Assembly (NCBI GenBank): GCA_945911685.1
Contig: CAMEAW010000053.1
Location: 1-16,787, forward strand
Length of the DNA: 16,787 bases
Direction: 5' to 3'
Source of the DNA: Bordetella parapertussis
GTDB lineage: Bacteria > Pseudomonadota > Gammaproteobacteria > Burkholderiales > Burkholderiaceae_B
Under the pieces are notes generated by a model. It ran no database searches. It was given only the letters and a program-made list of their open reading frames with translations, and was not told the origin of the DNA. Made by a program: the position numbers and the translations under genes. Within the stretch, counting starts at the first letter, position 1. Every line of letters starts with the position of its first letter. This document shows positions 1 through 6,956 of the stretch, piece after piece.

Positions 1-1637
1 TCGGCAGGATCCGCCTTCGCTGTTGCCGCCAGTTCATCCATGAAGGATTCGTTGGCAAAGCTATTTTCGATACGACCTGGGCTGCGCAAGTGCGAGGCGC
101 GGAATATCGGCTGCTCAATATGCTTTGTGGTGACCTTAATATTTGGTAACGCGTAGGGTGCGGCTGAGTTTTGAAACAAAAAGCCAACCCAGTTACCGGG
201 ACGAGGATTCCCCGTTTCGGCCGTCGCAAGCAAGGGAAAATCTAGCGGCTTAAACGCTGCAATATGGTTCAAGGCGATATAGAAATCACTTTGCCAACCT
301 GTCACATTACCTTGCGCATCGAAGCTCGCCTCGAAGTCCATTGTTCTGGGGGGGCTCTTAGGTGCCAACGCGGTTTCATCGTGACGCATCCATTGCACGC
401 GAACTGGCTTGCCGATCATCTGTGCAATCAGTGCAGCATCAGCTGTAGCGTCCTCATGCCCGTTGCGCCCATAACAGCCCGAGCCGTCGAGGTAGACAAG
501 GCGGATCGAATCTTTGGGTAACTTCGTTAACGTTGCAATCTCGTCTTGCATCGAATGCGTGGATTGCGACGCCGACCATAAGGTCATCTTGCCATCGCGA
601 AAGTCTGCCACAGCACAGGATGGCCCCGACGAGGCATGTGTTTGCACCGCAAAGTTGTAGGTGGCTTTGATTCGCTTCGCACCACCTGCGAGAGCTGCGT
701 CGATGTTTCCGACGTTTTGTGTAATTTCAGTTTTAGCAATTGGCAACTGACGCCAGTGCTCAAATATCTTCGCTTGAGGAGGAAGCTCGCGACCGGCAGA
801 CCAAGTCGCCTTCACGGCATTCGCGGCTTTTACTGCAGACCATTCATCCTTGCAGACGACGGCCAAAAAGTTGTCCTTGCGAACCGTTTGTACGTAACCC
901 TTGAGTTTTTTTGCTTCTGAGTCGTCAAAGCTCACGAGGTTTGCACCCGCAGTTAGCGAGCGAATCACGCGAGCATGGAGCATGCCCGGTAAGCGAAAAT
1001 CGTGCACAAACATATGTTCGCCCGAGACCTTATCGGGGATATCCACACGCTGAATCGATTTGCCGACAAGCGTATATTCTTTATGTGATTTGACAGGAGC
1101 CTTAGGGTCAACCTTAAGTTTAAAGCCTTCTCCAATGACGTCCCCATACGAGAGACTTTGTCCTGGTTTAGACGCCGCGGTGATCACACCGTCTTTCACG
1201 CTGAGTTCAGAAACAGGCACGTTCCATTTTTCAGACGCCCGCGCGAGCAAAGCGATGCGTGCATTTGCTGCGGCGATTCGTAATTCAGAGCCACCTTGAG
1301 AAAGCGTAATCGCCCCACCGGTTAGCCACTGATCAGGCGTGGTAGCCGTATCGCCCATGATCATAGAAATTTTTTCAAACGGGACCGATAACTCTTCGGC
1401 GGCAATTTGCGAGAGCGCAGTCTTGGTACCAGTACCAAGGTCAACTTTGCCAACAAAGACTGTAACCTTACCGTCACCGCCAATCGATAACCACGAGTCC
1501 AGCACGTCTTTAGCAACACTCTTAGGGGCAAGTAAGCCGTAATTTGTGGCCGCCTGGCTGGCGCCCATTGAAAAACTAACCAGCAACATACCAGCACCGC
1601 TGGCTTTCAAAAATTCGCGTCGTGTGAATGCGTTCAT
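1..1637 (-). CDS. Periplasmic molybdenum hydroxylase, large molybdopterin-binding subunit (IorB / xanthine dehydrogenase family), partial
   Basis: This is the catalytic subunit of a two-component molybdenum hydroxylase that oxidises an aldehyde or N-heterocycle; the substrate cannot be read from the sequence. The frame stays open from the ATG at 1637 to the left edge (545 codons), so the C-terminal part is missing; relatives are roughly 700-750 residues. Residues 5-11 read TRREFLK, a perfect twin-arginine signal, followed by a hydrophobic stretch and a likely cleavage near SQA (27-29), so the enzyme is exported folded. Family marks are VGKVDLGTGTKTALSQIAAE around 62-81, a domain beginning near GEHMFVHDFRLPGMLHARV (206 on), and GCYGRNGHEDATADAAL from 387. 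A good Shine-Dalgarno AGGTGA (about 1642-1647) precedes the start. It lies 35 bases after the 2Fe-2S subunit gene and is surely co-transcribed with it. In related operons a c-type cytochrome often follows as electron acceptor; that would lie outside the window. Confidence 0.9.
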   Translation of the reverse strand, partial: MNAFTRREFLKASGAGMLLVSFSMGASQAATNYGLLAPKSVAKDVLDSWLSIGGDGKVTVFVGKVDLGTGTKTALSQIAAEELSVPFEKISMIMGDTATTPDQWLTGGAITLSQGGSELRIAAANARIALLARASEKWNVPVSELSVKDGVITAASKPGQSLSYGDVIGEGFKLKVDPKAPVKSHKEYTLVGKSIQRVDIPDKVSGEHMFVHDFRLPGMLHARVIRSLTAGANLVSFDDSEAKKLKGYVQTVRKDNFLAVVCKDEWSAVKAANAVKATWSAGRELPPQAKIFEHWRQLPIAKTEITQNVGNIDAALAGGAKRIKATYNFAVQTHASSGPSCAVADFRDGKMTLWSASQSTHSMQDEIATLTKLPKDSIRLVYLDGSGCYGRNGHEDATADAALIAQMIGKPVRVQWMRHDETALAPKSPPRTMDFEASFDAQGNVTGWQSDFYIALNHIAAFKPLDFPLLATAETGNPRPGNWVGFLFQNSAAPYALPNIKVTTKHIEQPIFRASHLRSPGRIENSFANESFMDELAATAKADPA

Positions 1638-1672
1638 GAGTTCACCTGTGAATGGATAGGTTGTGGGTAGGT

Positions 1673-2134
1673 TCAGGCAGCAGTTAGGTAGCGTTTGACC
1701 GCCGCCACAATCCGCTGGTGAGTGCCACAACGGCATAGATTCCCAGCGAGCGCTTCGTTAATTTGCGCGTCTGTTGGGTTTTTATTCTTGGCGAGAAAGG
1801 CGCTGGCCGTCATGATCATGCCGTTGATGCAGTAGCCACACTGCACAGCCTGCTCATCGATAAAGGCCTGTTGCAATTTGCCCGGCTTTGCTGAGCTGCC
1901 CAACCCTTCAAGTGTCGTGACGCTTTTGCTCTGCATCGCCGTTGTGGGCGTCACACATGAACGTATCGCCTGCCCATCAACGATCACCGTACAGGCGCCA
2001 CATTGCCCGAGACCGCAGCCAAACTTGGGGCCGTTGATTTCAAGGTGGTCACGTAGCGCATAAAGTAAGGGTGTGTCGTCCTCGACTTCGACCTTGTGCG
2101 CTTTGCCGTTGACACTAAGATTTACTATTGCCAT
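1673..2134 (-). CDS. 2Fe-2S subunit of molybdenum hydroxylase (IorA / CoxS family)
   Basis: This is the small electron-transfer subunit that passes electrons from the molybdenum centre of the adjacent large subunit. The 153 residues match the usual family length. An N-terminal plant-type ferredoxin domain carries cysteines 40, 45, 48 and 60 (CGLGQCGAC...C). A C-terminal helical domain carries the second cluster, cysteines 99, 102, 134 and 136 (CGYC...CRC). All eight ligands are present. There is no signal peptide, so export probably depends on the Tat signal of the large subunit (inference). The ATG at 2134 has a GGGAGA Shine-Dalgarno about eight bases upstream. The order small-then-large subunit, with no FAD subunit between, fits the isoquinoline 1-oxidoreductase / aldehyde dehydrogenase type rather than classical xanthine dehydrogenase. 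Confidence 0.95.
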   Translation of the reverse strand: MAIVNLSVNGKAHKVEVEDDTPLLYALRDHLEINGPKFGCGLGQCGACTVIVDGQAIRSCVTPTTAMQSKSVTTLEGLGSSAKPGKLQQAFIDEQAVQCGYCINGMIMTASAFLAKNKNPTDAQINEALAGNLCRCGTHQRIVAAVKRYLTAA

Positions 2135-2360
2135 GCTGGTCTCCCGCTCTTTATATTGATGCGACCAAAATAGGTCGTCTAAATGACAACACTTACTTTA
2201 CCCAAAGGACGTGAAATTGAAAAGCAGAAAATACGCCCTGTTTGGTGCGCTGCCGCAATTGAACGCTGCTGCTGCTGCGAAGCCATCACAACGGCCCGGC
2301 TGTTAGCTTGCTAGATCGCTTAATATAGTTTTGCCGCCCACGACTTATTTCTCAAATCAC
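2135..2360. other. Divergent intergenic region between hydroxylase operon and secreted protein gene
   Basis: This stretch of 226 bases must hold promoters for both flanking genes. It contains the CGACC/GGTCG dyad near its left end, a short GCT run (about 2265-2280) and, on the plus strand, TATAGT at 2324-2329 as a possible -10 for the secreted protein gene. The matching -35 is poor. No further gene is seen. Confidence 0.5.
2162..2177. promoter_or_regulatory. Candidate operator upstream of the hydroxylase genes
   Basis: CGACC and GGTCG form a perfect inverted repeat around the spacer AAAATA, 28 bases from the start of the 2Fe-2S subunit gene. Dyads with GACC/GGTC arms are typical of TetR-family sites (established in general, not shown here). 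No regulator gene for it is in the window, and no convincing -35/-10 pair could be fixed around it. Confidence 0.35.
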
Positions 2361-4721
2361 ATGAATACTCCGCGCTTATTGTTAGCGTTATTTGCTTGTG
2401 CTTTTTATATCAACTCGAGTGCAGCTGACTTAAACCTAGAGGGGCGCTGGAGTGTTGTGACAACATGCGGCGTAAACCTAGGCAACGGTCGCCCGGGTTT
2501 CACCTCAACATCCGAATGGTCTCTTCTGACAGGACAAACAACTTTTGTACAGAAAGGTAGCAGTGCGCTAGGCAAGGAGGAAACAACCTGGAATGTCAGC
2601 CTCGACAAAAATCAAGTCGTTGTAAGTGGTGTCGGTCGCCGAGACAACGGTGACTCTTGGGAATGGAAACTAAACAGCACAACAATCCAAGCAGAAAAAA
2701 TAGCACTTAACGGTGCGATGCTTTCTAATTCAAAACAAATACGCGATTGCAAAATTGAGATGGCGCGCGTCAATGTAGTGACGTCAACCATTAAACCGCA
2801 AGTAGCGGCCAATTCTGCGGCAACAAGTCCTGTAGCTCCTGCTATTCCCGTTGCTCCTGTTGCTACGGTTACTCCCGCTACTGTGGTGACTCCGGTTACT
2901 TCTCCCACTTCGGTTGCTCCTGCTACTTCTGCTTCAGCGCCCCCGCGGCAATCTGCGACCACCGTGGCCCAAACAGCAACCCCGCCTACGAACGCGCTCA
3001 AACCAATTGAAAGTATTGTAGAAACGATCGCCAACAGCCCCCTACTCGATATCGTTATTCTGGCTTCTACTAAAAAACGTGATGTGATCCAACGTTCAAT
3101 CGATGGTAACTGGCGGGTAGCGGGTGATAGAGTATGTGTCGACATACGCCCGCTTATACAAACAGATGGGCGGGCAATTCCACTCAAAATTTTTAAAGAG
3201 CTGACGACGACTCGAAAAGATGTCCCCTCCGAGCTTCGACCGCTGATGCTCTACCAAATGCTCAGCCACACTCCAGCCAAAGATGAGAGTTCACCCAGCA
3301 CAACGCGATCAGGCTTTAGTGGGCCGACACCAATGTCCGCACCAAGCGGCATACCGCTTAAACCCAAACCCGATAGTGGTCCCCTTAAGGGCGATCTATT
3401 AAATAGTGCAATAGCAGATGGGATTGAAGCTGGATTAGCAAAGCAGTTTGGTAAGATCATCTCCGTTTATTATGTAACAGGCAGTTCAGGTTGTGATTTA
3501 GATGCCTATGCAGTTCCTAGGGCTTATATGGATGCCAACACAGGCCCGGCGCTGAGCGCACAATGGCGCAGCGGGATCGATAACGGCTCACTTTATGAAC
3601 TCTTAGCGATACCCGTTACCTTGTTCCGAGAAGCCATTGCCAAAAAAACCGCTAAGAAAGAAAAAGACAAACAAGAGGCTGAAGCCTTTATTCTTCGTAT
3701 GGCACAGACTCCAGAAAATGGCGAGAAGGCCATATTCAGCGCGATCAATATCGGTCGAGGCAAAATAGACGCTTGCTCTGTGCAGCCAAGCGCAGCTAGC
3801 GCACCGCGGTTTGGTGTGCCGATCGAAGCCTTGATGCAAACAGAACAATTCAAGACTTTCTTACCCGGACGCCCAAGTTCGCACAGCAAATTCAATAGTA
3901 TCGATGAGTTGTACGTTGACTTGCAGCTACCCAACGGAAGGTGCACAGTCGTTCTAGGAAATGGGCCCACAATTGCAAAACTTAAAGTCGCAATTGATCG
4001 AGACGGACAATTTATTGCTCGTCTAATGCCCCAACCCGTCACAGAGTCTCAACTAAGCGATACATATGCCAAGGGGCTAGGGTTTGAAACCTTAGAGATG
4101 TATCTTTTTGCTCTCAGCGTGGGTATTCAAGACGCACAAGACGTATCTCAGTTAAATACCTTCGGCATTCAAACCAATCAACAGTATCAGGCTGCACTGA
4201 AACGACTGAACGACGCAGGTTTAGGCGATTCACAGACGCCGAGTGGCTTGATTGCTTTCCTGCATGATGAGAAAGAGGCCGCGGTAAAGCGGACCACAAT
4301 CAAAAAATTAAGGGCTGAACGTGCCGCCAACGAGCAGGCGGCGATCCGTCGACAGTCACAGGCACAGTCTGCGGCAGAAAAGAAAAAAGCTGCCGATTTT
4401 CCATACATAGCATATATCAGTTGCATGGTTGGCACTCAAAAAACCAGGGTGCAAGCGTGCATGAGCAGTCGTAGTGTCCAAACAGAGATTGAGCTCAAAA
4501 ACGGCTCTGAGTACCGCATGTACAAGATGTTTGAAGTTGACAATATCGGTAACTGGAACGGCGAAGAACTGGTGGTCGATCTTCGCTCGAGCTTTGAACT
4601 AAAGGCACAGAATGCAGACGACACGCTTACGTTGAATGTTGTGATCAAGAACAGAGCCACTGGCGCTGTCGTTTTCCAAAAATCTGCGGCAAAATTTGGA
4701 GTGATTGCTATAAAGAATTAG
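2361..4721 (+). CDS. Large secreted protein of unknown function
   Basis: I do not recognise this 786-residue protein. It starts with a classical Sec signal (MNTPRLLLALFACAF..., cleavage likely near residue 22), so it is periplasmic or secreted. Visible architecture: a small domain of about 23-135 containing EGRW and a Cys36/Cys130 pair; a low-complexity Val/Ala/Pro/Thr linker of about 150-212; a mixed alpha/beta middle region of about 213-635 with scattered cysteines (259, 378, 472, 528); a charged Ala/Lys/Arg/Glu/Gln-rich helix, probably coiled coil, at 636-679; and a C-terminal beta-rich domain of about 680-786 with Cys688 and Cys700. An in-frame TTG at 2331 gives ten extra residues. The ATG at 2361 is preferred because it begins the signal peptide directly and a possible -10 (TATAGT, 2324-2329) would put transcription start after the TTG. 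No clear ribosome binding site precedes either. It stands alone, divergent from the hydroxylase genes. Confidence 0.85.
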   Translation: MNTPRLLLALFACAFYINSSAADLNLEGRWSVVTTCGVNLGNGRPGFTSTSEWSLLTGQTTFVQKGSSALGKEETTWNVSLDKNQVVVSGVGRRDNGDSWEWKLNSTTIQAEKIALNGAMLSNSKQIRDCKIEMARVNVVTSTIKPQVAANSAATSPVAPAIPVAPVATVTPATVVTPVTSPTSVAPATSASAPPRQSATTVAQTATPPTNALKPIESIVETIANSPLLDIVILASTKKRDVIQRSIDGNWRVAGDRVCVDIRPLIQTDGRAIPLKIFKELTTTRKDVPSELRPLMLYQMLSHTPAKDESSPSTTRSGFSGPTPMSAPSGIPLKPKPDSGPLKGDLLNSAIADGIEAGLAKQFGKIISVYYVTGSSGCDLDAYAVPRAYMDANTGPALSAQWRSGIDNGSLYELLAIPVTLFREAIAKKTAKKEKDKQEAEAFILRMAQTPENGEKAIFSAINIGRGKIDACSVQPSAASAPRFGVPIEALMQTEQFKTFLPGRPSSHSKFNSIDELYVDLQLPNGRCTVVLGNGPTIAKLKVAIDRDGQFIARLMPQPVTESQLSDTYAKGLGFETLEMYLFALSVGIQDAQDVSQLNTFGIQTNQQYQAALKRLNDAGLGDSQTPSGLIAFLHDEKEAAVKRTTIKKLRAERAANEQAAIRRQSQAQSAAEKKKAADFPYIAYISCMVGTQKTRVQACMSSRSVQTEIELKNGSEYRMYKMFEVDNIGNWNGEELVVDLRSSFELKAQNADDTLTLNVVIKNRATGAVVFQKSAAKFGVIAIKN
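2832..2939 (+). repeat. Low-complexity Val-Ala-Pro-Thr coding repeat
   Basis: The codons for residues 158-193 of the secreted protein are irregular repeats of GTT GCT CCT / GTT ACT CCC type, giving a VAP/VTP-like linker. Most codons end in T, unlike the rest of the gene. Such linkers usually separate folded extracytoplasmic domains, and the DNA is prone to length change. Confidence 0.7.
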
Positions 4722-4819
4722 CCTTGGCTCAGGCGGCGGTCAACAAAAGCGCGAAAGTCATCATATTTCTTTGCGTTTAAGCTTTGAATCTTTGTATTGA
4801 TTTGGGCAAACGCGTTGCT

Positions 4820-4849
4820 TTGACCATTTTAAATGGTGTTTTCTATAAC
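4820..4849 (+). promoter_or_regulatory. Sigma-70 promoter of the cytochrome c gene with overlapping dyad
   Basis: TTGACC (4820-4825) and TATAAC (4844-4849) are separated by 18 bases, a near-consensus housekeeping promoter. A perfect dyad ACCATTT-T-AAATGGT (4823-4837) overlaps the -35 element and the spacer, where a repressor would block polymerase. The start codon of the cytochrome gene is 64 bases past the -10. Confidence 0.6.
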
Positions 4850-4913
4850 GAGTAGTCAAGATCGCTTTACCTACCTTAACTTAATAATTGCTGTCATTTG
4901 AGGAGTCGCTGCG

Positions 4914-5306
4914 ATGAAAATTCAGTCTTGCCTGTATGCAACCCTGTGTTTGGCTTTTTGTGAACCTGTTTTTGCGGATGAAAAAAATGTCATCGGCGTA
5001 CAGACCTACAAAGCAGTCTGCGCTGCTTGTCACGACTCAGGTGTCACAAACGCTCCAAAATTTGGCGATAAAAATGTTTGGAAACCATTGATCGACGAGG
5101 GCCAAGTCATCATTACTGCGCATGGTTATGTTGGCGTACGGGCAATGCCGCCAAAGGGCGGCAAAGCAGACTTATCCGTCGAGCACTTTGCTGAAGCATT
5201 AAATTACATGGTGAATAACTCAGGTGGCCAATGGTCTTCACCTGATAAGCCCATGCTTGCAAAAATACAAGCCGAAATTGCTGACCGAAAAAAAAATATA
5301 AAGTAG
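4914..5306 (+). CDS. Small periplasmic cytochrome c (c5-like)
   Basis: This is a monohaem electron carrier of 130 residues. A Sec signal (residues 1-21, cleavage near VFA) directs it to the periplasm. The haem-attachment motif is CAACH at 36-40, and the sixth ligand is probably Met78 in RAMPPKGG, the usual arrangement of class I cytochromes c resembling c5. After the haem domain comes a polar, lysine-rich tail (about 107-130). The ATG has an excellent Shine-Dalgarno GAGGAG at 4900-4905. The gene is transcribed from its own promoter and converges on dps. The redox partner is not evident; the hydroxylase operon on the left is separated by an unrelated gene, so a link to it is only speculation. 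Confidence 0.92.
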   Translation: MKIQSCLYATLCLAFCEPVFADEKNVIGVQTYKAVCAACHDSGVTNAPKFGDKNVWKPLIDEGQVIITAHGYVGVRAMPPKGGKADLSVEHFAEALNYMVNNSGGQWSSPDKPMLAKIQAEIADRKKNIK

Positions 5307-5366
5307 TGACCGCTTGAGTGCGAGACTAACCGGTTACCCGGCAAGCCTTCTCGCCCTTGGGGAGCC

Positions 5367-5858
5367 TTACTCTTCCAACAAACTTCTGAGCATCCAGGCG
5401 GTTTTCTCATGGATATCTTGTCGCTGGGTGAGCAGGTCTGCGGTCGGTTGATCGTTTGCGTTTTCAACTAGCGGAAATAGCTTTCTAGCGGTTTTGGCTG
5501 TCGCCTCTTGAGCTTTCACAAGCAATCTAACCATCTCCATTGCCTTGGGGACCCCCTCGACGTCTTTGATCGAGGTCAGCTTTGCGAACTCTTTATAAGT
5601 ACCGGGTGCTGGCTCGCCAAGTGCTCTAATTCGCTCTGCGATCAAGTCAAGTGCCGTCCACTGCTCGGTATATTGAGCCATGAACATGGTGTGAAGGGTA
5701 TTGAACATTGGGCCTTTCACGTTCCAGTGAAAGTTATGCGTCATCAAATATAACGAATAGCTATCAGCCAAAAGTACCGACAAACCTTGAGCAATCGCCT
5801 TGCGATCCTTTTCACTAATACCAATATCTATGAGGGTTTTGGATGATTTTATGCGCAT
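5367..5858 (-). CDS. dps: Dps-family DNA-binding ferritin
   Basis: This starvation and oxidative-stress protein stores iron in a twelve-subunit shell, using hydrogen peroxide to oxidise Fe(II). It has 163 residues, the usual length. The intersubunit ferroxidase ligands match the E. coli Dps spacing exactly: His44, His56, Asp71 and Glu75, within HNFHWNVKGP...LHTMF...DLIAERIRALG. The N-terminal tail is short and has several basic residues (MRIKSSK), which might allow some DNA binding, but this is uncertain. A strong AAGGAAGA Shine-Dalgarno precedes the ATG at 5858. The gene is divergent from the MAPEG gene, with a 24-base dyad in the shared upstream region. No OxyR site could be assigned with confidence. 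Confidence 0.95.
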   Translation of the reverse strand: MRIKSSKTLIDIGISEKDRKAIAQGLSVLLADSYSLYLMTHNFHWNVKGPMFNTLHTMFMAQYTEQWTALDLIAERIRALGEPAPGTYKEFAKLTSIKDVEGVPKAMEMVRLLVKAQEATAKTARKLFPLVENANDQPTADLLTQRQDIHEKTAWMLRSLLEE

Positions 5859-5938
5859 GATTCTTCCTTGGTTAAGTTAGCCCATTTAGTTTTTTAGTTC
5901 GTTAGAATGAGTCTGAGCGCTTTTAGATGAATAGTCCA

Positions 5939-5962
5939 ATGATTAATATTAGTGTTAATCAT
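5939..5962. promoter_or_regulatory. Inverted repeat between dps and the MAPEG gene
   Basis: ATGATTAA (5939-5946) and TTAATCAT (5955-5962) are perfect 8-base arms around an 8-base A/T-rich spacer. The site lies 81 bases upstream of dps and 58 bases upstream of the MAPEG start chosen here, so it could serve either gene. No binding protein can be named from the sequence. Confidence 0.45.
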
Positions 5963-6020
5963 CAGAAAATTAGATAACCTGATTTACAGTCTTTACCAAT
6001 CCTTAAAACATACTCCTCAA

Positions 6021-6419
6021 ATGCTAACGGTCACCTCACTCATCGCCGCCGTCTTGACAGGCATCTTTATCAAGCTCTCTTTTGCGGTCATCGGTTTAAG
6101 ACGAAAAAATAAAGTTGGGTTAGGCAACGGTGGCCACGACGATCTTGAACGAGCCATTCGTGCTCAGGGCAACTTCGCCGAATATGTGCCCTTTGGGTTG
6201 ATATTGCTTGCTTGCTTGGAGCTAAACGGCGCGCTCTGGTGGTTAGTGGCGATTCCGGGTGTCACACTGATTATTGGACGTTTGATTCATGTCGTTGGCA
6301 TCAACACACCACCGCCTGATTTCAGCAAGCGTGTGCTTGGAATGAAATTCACTTTTATGACGTTAATGGCACTGGTTGTATTGAACGTGGGTTGGTCCTT
6401 GTATAAGCTGGTGTCCTGA
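6021..6419 (+). CDS. MAPEG-family inner-membrane protein (YecN-like)
   Basis: This 132-residue membrane protein belongs to the family of membrane-associated proteins in eicosanoid and glutathione metabolism. The bacterial members' substrates are mostly unknown. Four hydrophobic segments are visible at about 3-24, 52-70, 72-95 and 108-128. The family signature GHDDLERAIRAQGNFAEYVP lies at 38-57, with the conserved RAQGNF...EYVP at the start of the second helix. An in-frame GTG at 5952 would add 23 residues but would place the 24-base dyad inside the gene; the ATG at 6021 gives the normal family length. Neither start has a good ribosome binding site. A 14-codon reading frame overlaps the stop codon and leads to the acetyltransferase gene, so the two may be co-transcribed. 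Confidence 0.85.
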   Translation: MLTVTSLIAAVLTGIFIKLSFAVIGLRRKNKVGLGNGGHDDLERAIRAQGNFAEYVPFGLILLACLELNGALWWLVAIPGVTLIIGRLIHVVGINTPPPDFSKRVLGMKFTFMTLMALVVLNVGWSLYKLVS

Positions 6420-6470
6420 TGACTCAAACTCAAATTTCAATCGCAGATGCCATGAAGGGGTGACGCGCAA

Positions 6471-6890
6471 ATGAAGATCAGACCATTCATCTCAAGCGAT
6501 ACTGAGGCAGTCGTCGGCCTGTGGCAGTGCTGCGGGCTGATCCGGTCGTGGAACAATCCACACCTAGACATTGAACGCAAACTCGCGGTCAACCCTGAGT
6601 GGTTTGTCGTGGGCGATGTCGATCATGAAATTGTCGCGAGCGCGATGTTTGGCTACGAAGGACATAGGGGCTGGGTCAACTACCTGGCGGTATCACCTCA
6701 GCATCAGCGACGCGGCTATGCCAAAGACCTTATGCAGTTCGGTGAAGCACTTTTGTTAGCGGTCGGATGCCCAAAATTGAACTTGCAAGTGCGTGAAACA
6801 AACACACAAGCCCTGGGCTTTTATGAGGCACTCGGCTACAAAGTCGATGCCTCTGTAAGCTTAGGCAAAAGGCTCATCCCCGACGAATAG
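6471..6890 (+). CDS. ypeA: GNAT-family acetyltransferase, YpeA type
   Basis: This is an acetyl-CoA-dependent N-acetyltransferase of 139 residues, closely resembling E. coli YpeA along its whole length. Shared features are the start MKIRPF, the segment IRSWNNPHLDIERKL (24-38), the acetyl-CoA-binding stretch VSPQHQRRGYAKDLM (74-88), GCPKLNLQVRETN (99-111) and the C-terminal SLGKRLIPDE. The substrate of YpeA is not firmly established, so the target here stays open. The ATG at 6471 has an AAGGGG Shine-Dalgarno at 6455-6460. It is 51 bases downstream of the MAPEG gene, in the same direction, and is followed 66 bases later by the D-amino-acid enzyme gene, so the three could form a loose operon. Confidence 0.92.
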   Translation: MKIRPFISSDTEAVVGLWQCCGLIRSWNNPHLDIERKLAVNPEWFVVGDVDHEIVASAMFGYEGHRGWVNYLAVSPQHQRRGYAKDLMQFGEALLLAVGCPKLNLQVRETNTQALGFYEALGYKVDASVSLGKRLIPDE

Positions 6891-6956
6891 CGGCACGCGC
6901 GACAGCAAGGCTTCACGGCTACCCTACCCTCTGAATACTTCAGGTAACACTTAACC

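Noticed and set aside
2612..3187. A 191-codon open frame on the minus strand, opposite the secreted protein gene
   Set aside because: It is the reverse of the Val/Ala/Thr/Pro repeat tract, which naturally lacks stops; the plus-strand frame has a signal peptide and runs 786 codons, while this one has low-complexity composition and no ribosome binding site.
5307..5366. Possible terminator between the convergent cytochrome and dps genes (CCCTTGGGG and repeated AGCCTT)
   Set aside because: The stem is only three base pairs and there is no T-run; the two AGCCTT copies are direct, not inverted.
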